NCBI GenBank assembly: GCA_017163975.1
Contig: JAFFSR010000251.1
Span: forward strand, 930,001 to 994,000
Direction of reading: 5' to 3'
Origin: Anastatus disparis
Lineage: Eukaryota > Arthropoda > Insecta > Hymenoptera > Eupelmidae
Length of the DNA: 64,000 bases
Shown here: piece by piece, positions 11,894 through 24,062 of the stretch
Layout of the letters: every line of letters starts with the position of its first letter
Position numbering within the stretch: the stretch's first letter is position 1
Made by a program: the position numbers and the translations under genes
The notes under the pieces: model-generated
What the model was told of the DNA's origin: nothing
Databases searched by the model: none
The model's input: only the letters and a program-made list of their open reading frames with translations

Positions 11894-14735
11894 TTATGTG
11901 TTCCTTATTTTTCCAGGCACGTAATTCTTATCTATACAGACCTCTTGCAAAAACATATGTAAACATCTTTCGTTTTGCGCTAACGGATGTCCTGCGATTC
12001 TGTAATGTAAAAAAAATAGTATTAAATAAACAAATCGATTCAATAATACTTTAATCATTTTTTTAAATGCATGTGATATTAGTTGAAATTGAGAAAGAAA
12101 AATAGATTTGCATAGCGTCTATAAGATTTCAAAAATTGCAAAGATTCAGATGCTTTAAATGTATAATAACTTTAATTGTAAGAAAACCTAACTACATTTT
12201 TATTCTCATGCTTCTTAGATCAATAATTTTTATAAAATACAATAATTTAAAAAATCATTTTCCTCATTTATCAAAAAAAAAGTGCCAACAATTATCTGGT
12301 TTTTTTATTAACGACATTCTTCATTAATTATAACTTCAGTAATTTTTTTAAAATCTTTAATAAACAGTATGCATTAAAAGATATTGGGCAATAGATATTG
12401 CGTAAACTTTTTGCATTATTTTTTGATAAGATGTCGAACATATCTCTGATATTATAGCTGTTTTAAATTTTTTCACATGATTTTACGAAATCTTTTGATT
12501 GTTTAACTTGAAAAAAAAAGATAATTTTAAAGCAGTTTATAAATTTTAAACATCGCAATATTGGTTTCATACAGATTATTCATTGAAAATTAATCAAATA
12601 TAATCAATTTATCCAAATCAAATATTATCAGTTTATCCGCAGATTAATATACTGGTGGGAAATAATCTAATTTTATCGAGACTCTCGGATTATAGAGCCT
12701 TGGTAACTAAGATGAAAATCTCGATATAATTAGATCGTTTTATACCAGGTATTTAAGTAGTAAAATTTAATAAAAATGGAAAATACTTAGAAAATTGAAT
12801 TATCAGGTCAAACTATGCAAAAAGCCAAGTATACTTTTACTTTATTTTATTGTGAAGTAAAAAAAAAAGTTATTAGTTTCGACTTTCAGTTGCATAAAAA
12901 CAGTCGATGAATTTACGGCTATTTAAAGATATAATCGCGTTATTTTAAATATCGATAAGCCAGGAATCTATAATAATATAAGGCTTCTTTTTAATTTATT
13001 TGATTAAATGGATTTGTTTTTAGTTGGCAACTGCGGTACCATAAATACTTTGATTTGCCAACTCGCGGTTTGTTTTGCGCGCATTTTAAAGTGCGCATAT
13101 CTAACCTAACCATATAGTGATAAATTATTATAATTTTTAGATAGAAAAATTTCACGTCGCACAGCAACATGAATAAGCGCTTCTTAAACTTGCGCATGTG
13201 CAAGAATTCATAAATAAATAAAAAAAAAATAGTTATCCAAAATTATACTTTGATAAATTTACCTTCTCTGACTATATAGAAAACCAATATCACTTGCACT
13301 TGTATACTTTTAAGGTTAAAAGTTCATTAAAGAAAGGTTTTCAATATAAACTTACTTATTCACAAAAACTTCTAAGCCTTTCCTTCGATCTTCAATAAAA
13401 TCTTCTTCGAATATGCCATCGTCACCTCTGAAAGGCATTTGTCTTTTCCATGCTTTACCTGGTAATGGAGGCACTACAATCTACAAAAAAATATATTTTT
13501 TTAATAACAAAACAAAGAATACATAAATAAATTATTGAATATTTTATACCAAATAAAGATTTTACAAACCTTACTGTCTCTTTCCAATTCATTTCTTAAC
13601 CATTCGAAGTCACTGTATCTTCTTCGAACACTGGATTCTTTAACTTTGAAGACTGGTAAATTTGTCTGAAACAAATAAAATTTATTTTCTCATTAAAGTT
13701 GTTAATTAACAATATTCCCTTCAACATTTACATATACTGTTCTACTCTTTTGAAAATAAAGGAAGCTGTTATCTTCAATCAACTGATTATTTTGATAAAT
13801 TAAAAATATTAGCAATTAAAAATAGAAGTTAATAAAAGTTTATTTGTATCTTTACAGAAACATAGCCACTTGTTGCTAAAGTAAAAATTGAATATTTTGC
13901 AAAAATTAAATTATCAAATGTAGTTCAGTCATTGTCTCGATCCTTTTTCGTTTATTCACCGTAAAAAGCGAACTTTGCGCTAATGATTCAGAATAAAGTA
14001 CGCGGAAAAACATTTATCTATCAATTTACAAAGCAAACTCATCTTTCACTTGCTCTATTTTAGCGAGCGTATAGATCTTGTAATCATTTTAATCTAATCT
14101 AATGCTCTACTGACACTTGGACTCATCAAAGGGGTGTGCGAGTTACCAAAAGAGATATCGGAGCACGTACTACACGAAGCTACAAAACCATAAACAAAAC
14201 AAGTATATTTTCGATATATAAATACGTACGTATCGTATATATATGCAAACTGTAGAAAACCGACTAGCGTAAAACACTCTAATGTATAAAGGTATAATGT
14301 ATAAATACAAACGAAAGGCTAAAGTAAATCTAATAATGCAAAAGAATATTCGCAAGTATTCGTTGACGAAGAAAAGGAAAGGGGAGGATATTATGCTTGA
14401 GGCCAATGTAGCAAAGAGGATGTACGTTCTTAAATAATGATAGCAAATAAATAGCAGAGAATGGGGAAGCAAAAGGGAAGAAGAAGAAGAAGAAGAATCT
14501 GCATGAACGTAATAAGGGTCATTAAATAGCCTAAATGGCAAAAAGGTCGTAGAAAAATATATACACTCACCCGCATTCGCACTTCGTAATCGGTGTATCG
14601 TTTCTTGCCAAGTCCATGAGTAATCGGGTTGATCACGTCGATCTCGAGAAAGTTCGCCGGGGCCGCGTAGGCGTCGTCGAGCGTTTGCTTCTTGACATTT
14701 AATCGGCGCGTCGCGTCTACCGTTGTATCTGCCAT
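11894..14735 (-). CDS. Snx3: Sorting nexin-3
   Basis: Four exons on the minus strand: 14735-14571, 13665-13570, 13480-13356, 11999-11894. They give 163 residues (human SNX3 has 162). SNX3 is a PX-domain protein that binds PI3P on early endosomes and recruits retromer to recycle cargo such as Wntless. The PX domain spans almost the whole protein, with [10 protein letters not shown] (69-78) carrying the PI3P-binding Arg and Tyr, then VVPPLPGK and the near-invariant [15 protein letters not shown]. The tail VPGKI replaces the vertebrate TPSKI. All exon joins keep frame, and conserved sequence runs across each. The start Met ([12 protein letters not shown]) matches the family start. The last intron (12000-13355) holds a small inverted repeat at 12648-12752. 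Confidence is very high. Confidence 0.95.
12648..12752. repeat. Short inverted-repeat element in the SNX3 intron
   Basis: The left end ATACTGGT and inner ATCTAATTTTATCGAGA are mirrored by ATCTCGATATAATTAGAT and ACCAGGTAT at the right end. It is about 105 bp in total, MITE-like and noncoding. Confidence 0.6.
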
Positions 14736-15330
14736 GGCAAATTGTTTGACAACTGTCAAAACTATATACACTTTAAGAGGTACCCTCTCTTTCTCTACAC
14801 TTTTGTAAGTCCGCACTGCTACTCTTTGTAAAAGTTATTTACTCTCCTTTTCAGACACTTTGGTCTGATGGCCTGCAGCAGCACAACACACACGCCGCGC
14901 ACCGGACGTTGTATCCACCTACTGCCGGAATCCCGAGGCAGTAACTATCACTAATATACCAATTTTTAAGTATAAAGGCATACAGACCTTCGAGCTTCGA
15001 CTTCGACGGACGCAGTGCGCATACCAGCAGCAGCAGCAGCAACAACGACACGTATACACATCAACTAACTCCGTATCTCTCTCTCTCTACTCTATATGTA
15101 TATAGATATAGTATGATTGTGCGCTATACAACAAGAAAGAATCCGGTTTCTCTCTTTCTCTTATCCACTTCCAACAACATTTCTCCCACTTTTTTTTCAT
15201 TCTCCGATGCTTGAAATTGAGAAAAGTCTTGTCGCAGATCGTAAGCAATTTTTCTACCTTATCGACATTCAACTTTTCGCTCTATTGCAGCGAGTGCAGC
15301 TGTACTTGTGCATTTAGTAAAACAAAAAAG
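14736..15330 (-). promoter_or_regulatory. Probable SNX3 promoter and 5' UTR region
   Basis: This block upstream of the SNX3 start codon is richer in GC than its surroundings. It contains a CAG/CAA-type run around 15030-15048 and CT-rich stretches (15075-15090). There is no conserved coding frame. Position and composition suggest a 5' UTR and promoter; the transcription start cannot be fixed from sequence. Confidence 0.4.
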
Positions 15331-18240
15331 AATAGGGCTTCGCAACTATACATATCCTTAAAACAGGTTTTAATTTTAAAATATTATTTACAATCCATAT
15401 GCCAAATGTTTATATAATTTATATTTAAAAAAATAATAATTTTGTTCATTTTACAAACTATTATTTAAATATTGATTCTTAGTTCTGCAAAAATGTTTTA
15501 CATAATCTAAACCTTTAAGTAACAGATTTTAAAACTAACAATTTATATGGTTTCATCACGTTTACTACATACATTTTTTATTTTTGTTAAACAACTCAAT
15601 TTTTTCATCAAACAATAAGATTTAAGCTTTTACAGTAAATTATTGTATTAAAAATCTGCAATTAAAACGTTTCTAATATCAATTGTAAGATTAGGTATTT
15701 AAAATTTTTTAATTATTTTTACATTTGCAATTAAATTTATCAGCAAAAATAATTGACTTGTAAAAAAATTTATGATTAATAAAAGAGGAATGAAAGTATG
15801 TTTTTAAATGGCTTCTCACAAGTAGTAAAGAACATATGATGCGTATAGGGGTGACGCTATTTGTCAATTCTTTTAAATTTCTATCAATACAGCTGTGATT
15901 TACGGATGGACAAGCTTTGTTTATGCTTTGGACAAAAATTATGACGCCCCTCTTAGACAACTCAGAGGATAATGCTGTAGGAAAAGAGAGCGGATAAAAT
16001 CGTGATGGCGGCAATTTGAATTTTGTTGTTCGATGGTAAGTTTGCAAGTTTGGAAGATTGAAAGGGTACACTTCGTAGCCTTCTTGTCGTATATTTTTGC
16101 GCTTAAATCTTTTGTTAAATAACTATTATTTAAATTAATTTTAGTAAAAATAAAACAATGATTTTTATTTGATGATTAAATGAACTGAACTTTATAAAAT
16201 TTTTTTTAATATTAATTATACTTGAAATCTTTTTTAAAAATTCTATAACTTGTTTTATTTTTATCAAGTAGAAATTATTAAAATTACATTATTTAGGTAA
16301 TAAAACGTTGAAATCTGGAAGAACTATTTAAAATAATAATGAATAAGTTATTGTAAAATAATGAAATACTCTCAGTTGAAAAATATTGTTTATTTAATAA
16401 ACAACAAGATGTAAATAATTTAATCGAGAATGATTTATTTTTCTGAGGCGAACTTTCTACAATTGAGCAAGATGATTTAATGTTATTTTTATCCACTGGA
16501 ATGTTTGTTATTAATTAATGAAAATTCTAGCTCATTACATATCATGAAAAAATCAAAATTAAGTTTTATAAGTTTTAGCAAATAAAGTATCAAATTAATT
16601 TTTATAATAAGTCAAAGAAGCTAATTACAATAGTTATTAACTTCTTTAACTTATAAAGCAAATCAACCTGGTCGACTTTTTAGATATATTAAATAATTTA
16701 TATTTCATTTGCTTTTCCATTTATTCGATATACTGTCCAGTTATCTACAACTTGTCCATTCACTACATTTTTCAGATTTCAAATAAATTATTATCATTTT
16801 TTGTTTAAATTAAATAAATTTTTATATTTTGTAAAAATTTAACTGGATCTTAAATATATTTCATTAATATAAATATCAAATCTTATTGAAAGTGAATGAA
16901 CTTTAATAATTTTTATGCTTTTTGAAAGTTTGAAATTTCTTTAACTATCTAGTTATTGGCTCATTGATCTTACGTTTCATTGGGAAATTTGAAAAAATAA
17001 CGATTGTTCCATCCATCTATATTTTTTTTATTTTAATGGTTTCATCCATGGAAAAAGTATTTTTTAAAGTATGGGATATTGAACTAATACTGGCTCCGAA
17101 ATTTTGACTTCTTTTTTTAATCCAAAGTATATTTTTTTATAATTTGCCTTTCAAGACTCATTAGAGTCTTGTTTCGGCTAATTCATTTCATTCCAAAATA
17201 TATAATAGAAACTGATTTTTCGGTGATTTGAAATATTTTAATATGAAAAACTATCGAAGCATCATATTTGAAAGATAACTATTTAAAATGTATATTTAAC
17301 GACTTTATTTTGATATAAATATTATTTTTTCTAACGTGGTGAGCAGAATTCGATTTTCGATGCCTGTTTTGCATGAGCAAAATAGGCACGAAATGCGTAT
17401 TTAGCTTAAAACGTTGGGAAAAATAGTATACCGCTACTTGTAAGCAAAATAGTTTTCTCGTACACCACTCTTTATCTTTTTACATATGCTATTTCTCCGT
17501 GTTAATTAAATATTTAAATTAATTTTTAAAAAGAATTAATCATAAAATATTTTTGTGAGGTAATACTGATTTTTATCATCGAACGATAGGATAAAGTTGG
17601 ATCCTTAAAATAATTGCAGTTAGTTGATAATATACTTTACAAATTTCAGTTTTCACACGGCTATTTCTCTGTTGATTTTTAGCCTCTCAGAGCCTTTTTC
17701 TTTTTCAAAATATAAGGAATGTAATCTAATTTTAAACTTCAAAATTATTTAAAAGAATATTTACAACTTTACTGAATTCCTTTCATTTCATACAAAAATG
17801 TCTCGAAAGATTAAATGATCGCAATGTTAGAACAAATTAAAAGACAAAATTGACTCGGACCATTTTTGGCTGTCAATAGAGGGCCTTGTGTGTCATTTTT
17901 ACTAGCTACTGACTCATTCGTCAGACGTTATGTGTCAGTATTAGTATTCAGTATTCAGCATGTACAGCTGACAGTTCGATATTATAATTAATTAGTTGGT
18001 GTTTCACAATAAAAGAAATATTGTGGGATTTGATTATTTAAGTAATATAAGAAAAGGTACGTAAGGAAAGAAATTTTATAAACAAGAGTTACTTTTTTAT
18101 TTAAATATTTAATTGTGATTTTGAATAATTTTTTTTTTTTTTTAAATAATATGAAAAAAATTTACAGATACCTAAATTAAAAGAGATAAAGTATTTCTTT
18201 ACTTTCAAACTTTTTACTAAAATTCAATTTTTTAAATGCT

Positions 18241-18301
18241 ACTTAAGTATCACGTGATACTCAAGTAATGTTTATAAATTGGGGCTTAAAAATTCACGTG
18301 A
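18241..18301. promoter_or_regulatory. Two TCACGTGA (M-box/CLEAR-type) E-boxes upstream of VMP1
   Basis: TCACGTGA occurs at 18250-18257 and again at 18294-18301. The first is the centre of a near-perfect palindrome (CTTAAGTATCACGTGATACT followed by CAAG). TCACGTGA is the core recognised by MITF/TFE bHLH-zip factors, which control lysosome and autophagy genes. VMP1 starts 2.2 kb downstream. The regulatory role is inference. Confidence 0.4.
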
Positions 18302-18501
18302 TTACAAGGGTTTTCATAACCTAAGAATCTAATTACAGGCGGTTACATATGTGTTTTTTGACGTGAAAGATTTAATAATTTGTTATACTACTTTATTTAA
18401 AAAGAATTATTTGATGACAAGCGAAAAGTTTTAACAAATCACGATGCGAATCACTTTAATGACAAATCTACATTGTTGTGTGATATATAATGTGTATGTT
18501 C

Positions 18502-18664
18502 CATAAGTGAAATTCAGTTATAAAATGGCAACACTGTACTTAATGAGCGTCTGCTCCATAAGAAAAGGGGCTGTTCAATAAATCAAACAAACTGCTGTTT
18601 CAACACACCAAACATTCACTCATTAGGTACAGTGTTGCCACTTTGTAATTGAATTTGATTTATG
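18502..18664. mobile_element. MITE-like inverted-repeat element
   Basis: The left arm contains GGCAACACTGTACTTAATGA and the right arm its near-perfect reverse complement (TCATTAGGTACAGTGTTGCC). Homology extends about 50 bp per arm out to CATAAG / TTTATG. It is about 163 bp and noncoding. Confidence 0.75.
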
Positions 18665-19699
18665 ATACAAAAATTATCAGCTGATTTCATACTTTGAAAA
18701 TAAGTAAACACCATTAAAGTGCTGTAATAGAGTATGTGATTCATACATGGTTACCGAAATGGCAATTTCTCGGACTTTTTATTTTTGATTTATTTATTTT
18801 TTTTAAATATCTCTATGTTATTCTTTTTATAAATTAAAGTTGAAAGATACAATACAGAAACTAGAACTAAGTAGTTCTAAAATTTTTGGAATAAAACATT
18901 CGGAAAACGGTAATGTCAGTATTTTACATTACCCTAATTAAATATTATTAATTTACATCGTCAAATTTAATTTTATTTAGCGTCATTTAAATATAAATGA
19001 ATGTTTCTTTATTTTCGCATTCTAGAAACCGATTAATGCTAGTAAAAAAATTCAAAATTTATAAATAAAGTAAGTATTATAAATGTAATTTTATGAAAAA
19101 GTTTTGATACGAGTATTAATTTCTTTTTATCTTGCCTTGTGTTTGGAATAGATAAGACACCCATAAAAATACGAATAAAATGACATATATTTTTTGTAAA
19201 AGAGCATTATGAAAAAATCAATACTTATATAAATATTATTTAAAAATTACCAAACTTTTTAAACAGTTATCTTATTATTAATTCTTGAAACCATACGCTT
19301 TACAGAATCTTTAGTAAAACCAAACATTTTTAAATAACTTCTACTCGAAAATTCATAATTTAAGCGCCATAAAGATCGAATAAATTATATTTAATCTAAA
19401 TAACAATTTATATTTTTTCAGGATTTTCTTCAAATTTTTAAAAACCATAAAGAATTAGCATTTTTGTATACTTAGGATGATTCTTTTTGTATAAAAATAT
19501 ATGTGCTTTTAGCAAGTTTCACTCATTTTAATTCATACTTAAATTTTTATTTCAATTTTTACAATAAATATAATTTTATTCCCAAAAGAACTTAAATGAA
19601 ATATCTTTTTTTATAAAATTGATCAAGTAAAAATTAATAAAACCTTAAAAAAGTAATAAAAAAATTATATTACAAGATATATGTTTAAAATTTACATCC

Positions 19700-20108
19700 G
19701 AGGTCTCCAACGGTTCGCTCAGTTGAACGATAAATTCGTAATTCGTTGGCTCGACTTCGAATCTCGGTCTTACCTTATTACAATAGTATCATCTTATACT
19801 TTTAGGATATTTTATGAACACATCCTTTTAATATTATTGAAAACATTTACAAAATTTAAAATTCGTTCTATAATTTTTACGATGATAATCCGTAATTTTT
19901 ACAGCACTTCTCCGTAATTTTTGTGATATTTCATTAAAATTTTTAAACAGAATTATTGCTGCAATTTTTATAAAGAATTTCATTGTAAATTTTATAGAAA
20001 AATTCTCTCCGCGTATAAACATCTTACATATGCTTTGTTCACTAACGCTGAAAAGCTCCGTCACTAATTAGCATTCCAATGATAGGATAAATATAGTGAC
20101 ATTAAAAA
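19700..20108 (+). repeat. Diverged, interrupted copy of the tRNA-derived SINE
   Basis: The head at about 19700-19775 (GCTCAGTTG and GACTTCGAATCTCGG) resembles the tRNA-like head at 57754-57830. The tail at about 20012-20108 (AAGCTCCGTCACTAATTAGC, ATAAATATAGTGAC) matches the tail of the same element at 57886-57937. About 236 bp of unrelated AT-rich sequence separates head from tail, so the copy looks interrupted by an insertion. Confidence 0.55.
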
Positions 20109-20501
20109 AAGCTATTATGACAACAAATTTGATAGAAGTTTTAACAGGTTCATAACGTTAACGATAGTGTTTCATACGTGCATAATTTTTTCGACAAGAA
20201 AAGAAACATGGAAATAAATAAATTTTCTACAAGTGGAAGAAATTATTTTGTTATTGACATGAATTTTATTGAAGATAAAGTAAATTTTCATTTTCACAAC
20301 AAGCTAATACGATCAACAAATTTTTATTGTTTAATAATAAACTATATTTTGAACATGATGATATGTATCTGTATTTTTTATTTACGTTATGTTTCAATTA
20401 TTATTTGCAAATAACATTTTTCTTAATTAAAAATCATCGTGACTTTATTTATAAATTAATTATTTTTTTTTTGTTTATAGACGAAAAAACTAGAAAGCAC
20501 A

Positions 20502-22275
20502 ATGTTAAGAAGTACAAATGCCACATCTCCGACAGCAAATTTGCCATCAACATCAACAAACGGTATTTCACAAAGTACGAAATTTTTTAAAGACGATAAA
20601 AACGCTTTACTGATGTTTTTAACTCTTTTTAACGTTCTGAAAATTGACTTTTTTTAATGCTTTTAAAAAATGTTATTAATTTTTAATACATTTCTAATTT
20701 TTTTATCATGTTTGTGCTATTAGGGAATGAAGAAACAAGATCCGAATCACATAACGATATTAATCCTGATCACTTAGTTTTGTGGCGACGTCCTATAACG
20801 ACTCTCATTTATAGTATAAAAGAATTTGGAATTATCACTCTTAATTTTTTAAGAAAATGTATTCAATACAAAAAAACTGTGTTTTATACAGTACCTTTGG
20901 TTACTTTATTTTTTATTTTGGGAAGACTTGGTGGACCACAGCAACAGGTAAATAATTCAATAAAGTTGAATTATAAACTCACATCAAATTCTTTTTAATA
21001 TTTTTATTTGAAATAACATTGTAACTTATTGCTTAAAGTCAAGAGTTTATAATAAACTTTTTTTTTATTAATTATAAAATTTTAATTATATAGAAGAAAT
21101 TCTTTAATAATAATATTTTATTATTAAAAATAAAGTAAATAAAATTAATATTATTTTACAGGTCTTTAAAACTTTAGAAGCTGAAGTCATATGGTGTTTA
21201 TATTGGATAGGTTTAGGTGTACTTTCAAGTATTGGATTAGGATCAGGATTGCACACATTCGTCCTGTACTTAGGTCCTCATATAGCAAGGGTTACAGTGG
21301 CAGCTTATGAATGTGGCACACTGAATTTTCCAGCACCACCGTATCCCGATAAAATTTTATGTCCAACAATAGAAGATACAAGATGGCCAGTGAGTGTATA
21401 TAATATAATAAGAAAGGTTTTTATCGAGTCCGTCTTATGGGGAGCTGGTACTGCTCTTGGAGAATTGCCACCTTATTACGTGGCTAGAGCAGCACGCATT
21501 AGTCAACAAAGTAATAATCAAGATTCTGACCAAGAAGAACCCAGTGAATCGGAAGTTGTCGAAGCACCTTCAACTCAAACGTGGATGGAGTATTTTATTG
21601 AAAAGACTCCATTCATTGGTATTTTGATTTGTGCGTCGGTATGTAATTTTTTTTTAACTAAAAAATCTTTTTATACGTTTTTAATATTTAATTATCATTT
21701 TATCGGCGTAAACATAATATTCTTCAATACAATTTAATAGACTTCACCTTTATTTACAGGTTCCTAATCCACTTTTTGATGCTGCTGGCTTCCTTTGCGG
21801 TTACCATCTTGTTCCGTTTTGGAAATTTTTCGGTGCCACCCTTATTGGTAAAGCTATTATAAAAACGCATTTGCAGCAATTATTTGTGATAATAGCATTC
21901 CATCCAGAATTAATAGATAAGACAATTAATCCTCTTTTGGAATATATACCTGTAATAGGCATTGAACTTCAAGAGCCATTAAAAGAATATTCTGGTGAAC
22001 TAAAACGAACACTTCGCGGTGAAGTACCAGTTGTAAGTGATTTAATTAAACATCAACAAATATTAATAATAAAATGTATAAATGAATGATACCAGTTTCA
22101 TAAATGTATATTTGTTTTCTAGGATGGTACGTCAATGATTGCTTTGTTGTGTTCTATATGTTCTATAATTATAGTAAGCTGCTTTTTGGCATGTATCATT
22201 CACGAGCTTGCACGTAAACATCATCAAAGACGCCAAAAAGAATCTGCTGATAGATCTGTGACCAAAACAGACTGA
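20502..22275 (+). CDS. Vmp1: Vacuole membrane protein 1 (VMP1/Tango5)
   Basis: Five coding exons: 20502-20562, 20724-20947, 21162-21638, 21760-22032, 22123-22275. They give 395 residues (human VMP1 has 406). VMP1 is an ER multispanning protein with a DedA/VTT-type scramblase fold, needed for autophagosome formation and lipid and lipoprotein release. Diagnostic sequence: LVLWRRPITTL near the N-terminus, GLGSGLHTFVLYLGPHIA (119-137), NFPAPPYPDKI, and WGAGTALGELPPYYVARAAR (188-207), the hallmark re-entrant/helix region. An acidic Ser/Glu linker and further membrane segments follow. The C-terminus is short and basic then polar and lacks an obvious di-lysine signal. An acceptor (TTATAG, 20475-20480) lies 21 bases before the ATG, so there is at least one noncoding upstream exon. 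PolyA signals AATAAA cluster near 22519-22536. Confidence 0.95.
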
Positions 22276-22560
22276 ATTCTTAATTTACTATGATGTGAAA
22301 AATCCTACAGGCTATGATCCAAAATACCCCAAAAAGATTGTGCGATCTCAGAAAATATATGGACCCATGCAGTATAAGTTGCATCCGCATGATGTCCAGG
22401 TACAATGTCAGATTGTTGTCTTCGTTCTGTCACGTCATAGAAATGACGCCACTCCATCATTATGTGTTCATGCAAAGCACTATGCTTGCACTGTATAAAA
22501 ATGTATACACTTTTTTATAAATAAAATTAAAAATAAAATTTATTCAATAATAAATATTTT
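22276..22560 (+). other. Probable VMP1 3' UTR
   Basis: This sequence follows the VMP1 stop, is less AT-rich than the downstream spacer, and ends in several AATAAA signals. A 67-codon open frame inside it resembles nothing I recognise. Confidence 0.5.
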
Positions 22561-22629
22561 TATGATTTCCTTACTAAAATTACAAAATATTTTTAAATAT
22601 TACTACATTATGTTTACTAATCAATTAAC

Positions 22630-22878
22630 CCTCTGTTGAAAAAAAAACCATATAATTTTACCAAATAGTTTTTTTTTTAATTATACATGGTTCTATTCGA
22701 GTATATGATTCTGAAATTATATACTTTATATGAATAAAATTAATTGTAATTTCCTTTATGAAAAAAACCATATTGTTCCACCACGTGGTTTCTTTTAACT
22801 ATATGGTTTTTTTTAACCATGTGGTTTCTTATTCATACCATGAAGAAAAACCATGTGGTTAAAGAAAACCAAAAAACC
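22630..22878. repeat. AT-rich block with repeated AACCAT(A/G)TGGTT palindromes
   Basis: Motifs AACCATATNNTT, CCACGTGGTTTC, AACCATGTGGTTTC and again AACCATGTGGTT appear in both orientations over about 250 bp, several of them self-complementary. The left end (GAAAAAAAAACCATAT) and the right end (AACCATGTGGTTAAAGAAAA) suggest a foldback element. Confidence 0.5.
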
Positions 22879-22881
22879 TAT

Positions 22882-23832
22882 TTTGGCAAATATCACAAAA
22901 GATTAAAATTTCAATATTTTTGGCGCAAGTGTAGGTAGTTCAAAAAATCTTATTAGGCCTTGATGCTTATGTGTAAATCTTCAGAATAAACTAGGTAGAA
23001 TATAAAAAAAACTTAAAATGGATTTTTTACATGGATAAAACATGTAAAAAAAATATCAAATTTTTTTGACCACAAAAAAGTTGTGACCAAATCTATGAAA
23101 GTTATGTTAGTGCCATAAAATCAATTTGTATTTGCATCTGGTATTTAAAATAAGGGGTCGCGCAAGTCTTTAAGATATTTCTTTTAAAGCTATGCATTTT
23201 TTCTAAAAAAACAAGCTTTATTCTATAATCGCGAATATTTCGGAGCCTGTTACAGATAAAAAACCTTCACACAAAAATATGTCTCATTTTAGCCAAAAAA
23301 TAAAAAATATCCCTGCAAAGTAATTTTTGAAAAAATTAATAGTTGCATTAAATCACTACCGCAGTAAAAATTGTTAAAAGATCAAAATTTACACTGAAAA
23401 CTAAGTCCTAAAAAATATTTAAAAAATTTTTTCTTTAAAAAATTAATTCGCCTAATATTTATATTCTTTGATTAAAAAGAGACCTTTTTCTTAACAGTTT
23501 TTTGTACATTTTGCAGGCTCCGAAATATTCGCAATTATAGAAAAAGGCTTATTTAAAAAAAAACTATTCTATATAGTCTTGCGTAGCTCCTCATTCAAAA
23601 AGAAATATACCAGATACAAATAAGGATTATTATAACTTTCAAAGATTTGATATTTGATAAAAACTTTTTTGTTGGCAAAAAAATTTGATATTTTTTTACA
23701 TATTTTATCCCCTGTAAAAAACTCAATTCCAAGTTTTTTTATACCCTACCTAGCTTATATTAAAGACTTTCAAATAAGCTTCAATGTACAACAAGATTTT
23801 TTGAATCATTAATAATATTTGTCAAAGTTGGA
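22882..23832. mobile_element. Large foldback element, about 0.95 kb, with long inverted arms
   Basis: Arms of more than 300 bp are inverted copies. Left-arm pieces TTCAAAAAATCTT (22937), ACTAGGTAGAATATAAAAAA, ATATCAAATTTTTTTG and GCGAATATTTCGGAGCCTG recur in reverse complement as CAGGCTCCGAAATATTCGC (23515), CAAAAAAATTTGATAT, TTTTTTATACCCTACCTAGC and AAGATTTTTTGAA (23795). The centre at about 23280-23500 is unique. No transposase frame is visible, so it is a non-autonomous foldback or TIR element. Confidence 0.75.
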
Positions 23833-24062
23833 AAAAATTCGTGATCGCGGGAGTGTAATTCTTTGCTGCGAATAAAAAGCATTATAATTTCTATAATTTC
23901 GTATCTCTGATTCGTATTATCGAATAAATTTTCGAGTAAAAGTTATTTGAAAATGTTTGTTTTTACATGCGATTATGCGCAAACTGTGTGATTTCATATA
24001 ATAACAATAACTGCTTCGGTGAAAAATTGCAGATAATTTTGAAAAAGTAGGATACATACTAA

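Larger units (their letters stand above)
15331..20501. other. Spacer and probable 5' region of VMP1
   Basis: About 5 kb without a supportable coding region. Two possible noncoding first exons for VMP1 end at splice donors GTAAGT (near 16034) and GTACGT (near 18057). The stretch also holds two TCACGTGA sites (18250-18301), a MITE (18502-18664) and a diverged tRNA-derived SINE (19700-20108). The remainder is simple AT-rich sequence. Confidence 0.4.

Noticed and set aside
13108..13118. Telomere-like CTAACCTAACC
   Set aside because: Two units only, inside the SNX3 intron; too short to mean anything.
14170..14541. 123-codon minus-strand frame before SNX3 exon 1
   Set aside because: It lies inside the first SNX3 intron, is low-complexity (Ser runs, Tyr/Ile-rich) and resembles no protein.
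22295..22498. 67-codon frame downstream of VMP1
   Set aside because: It lies between the VMP1 stop and its polyA signals and resembles no family; treated as 3' UTR.
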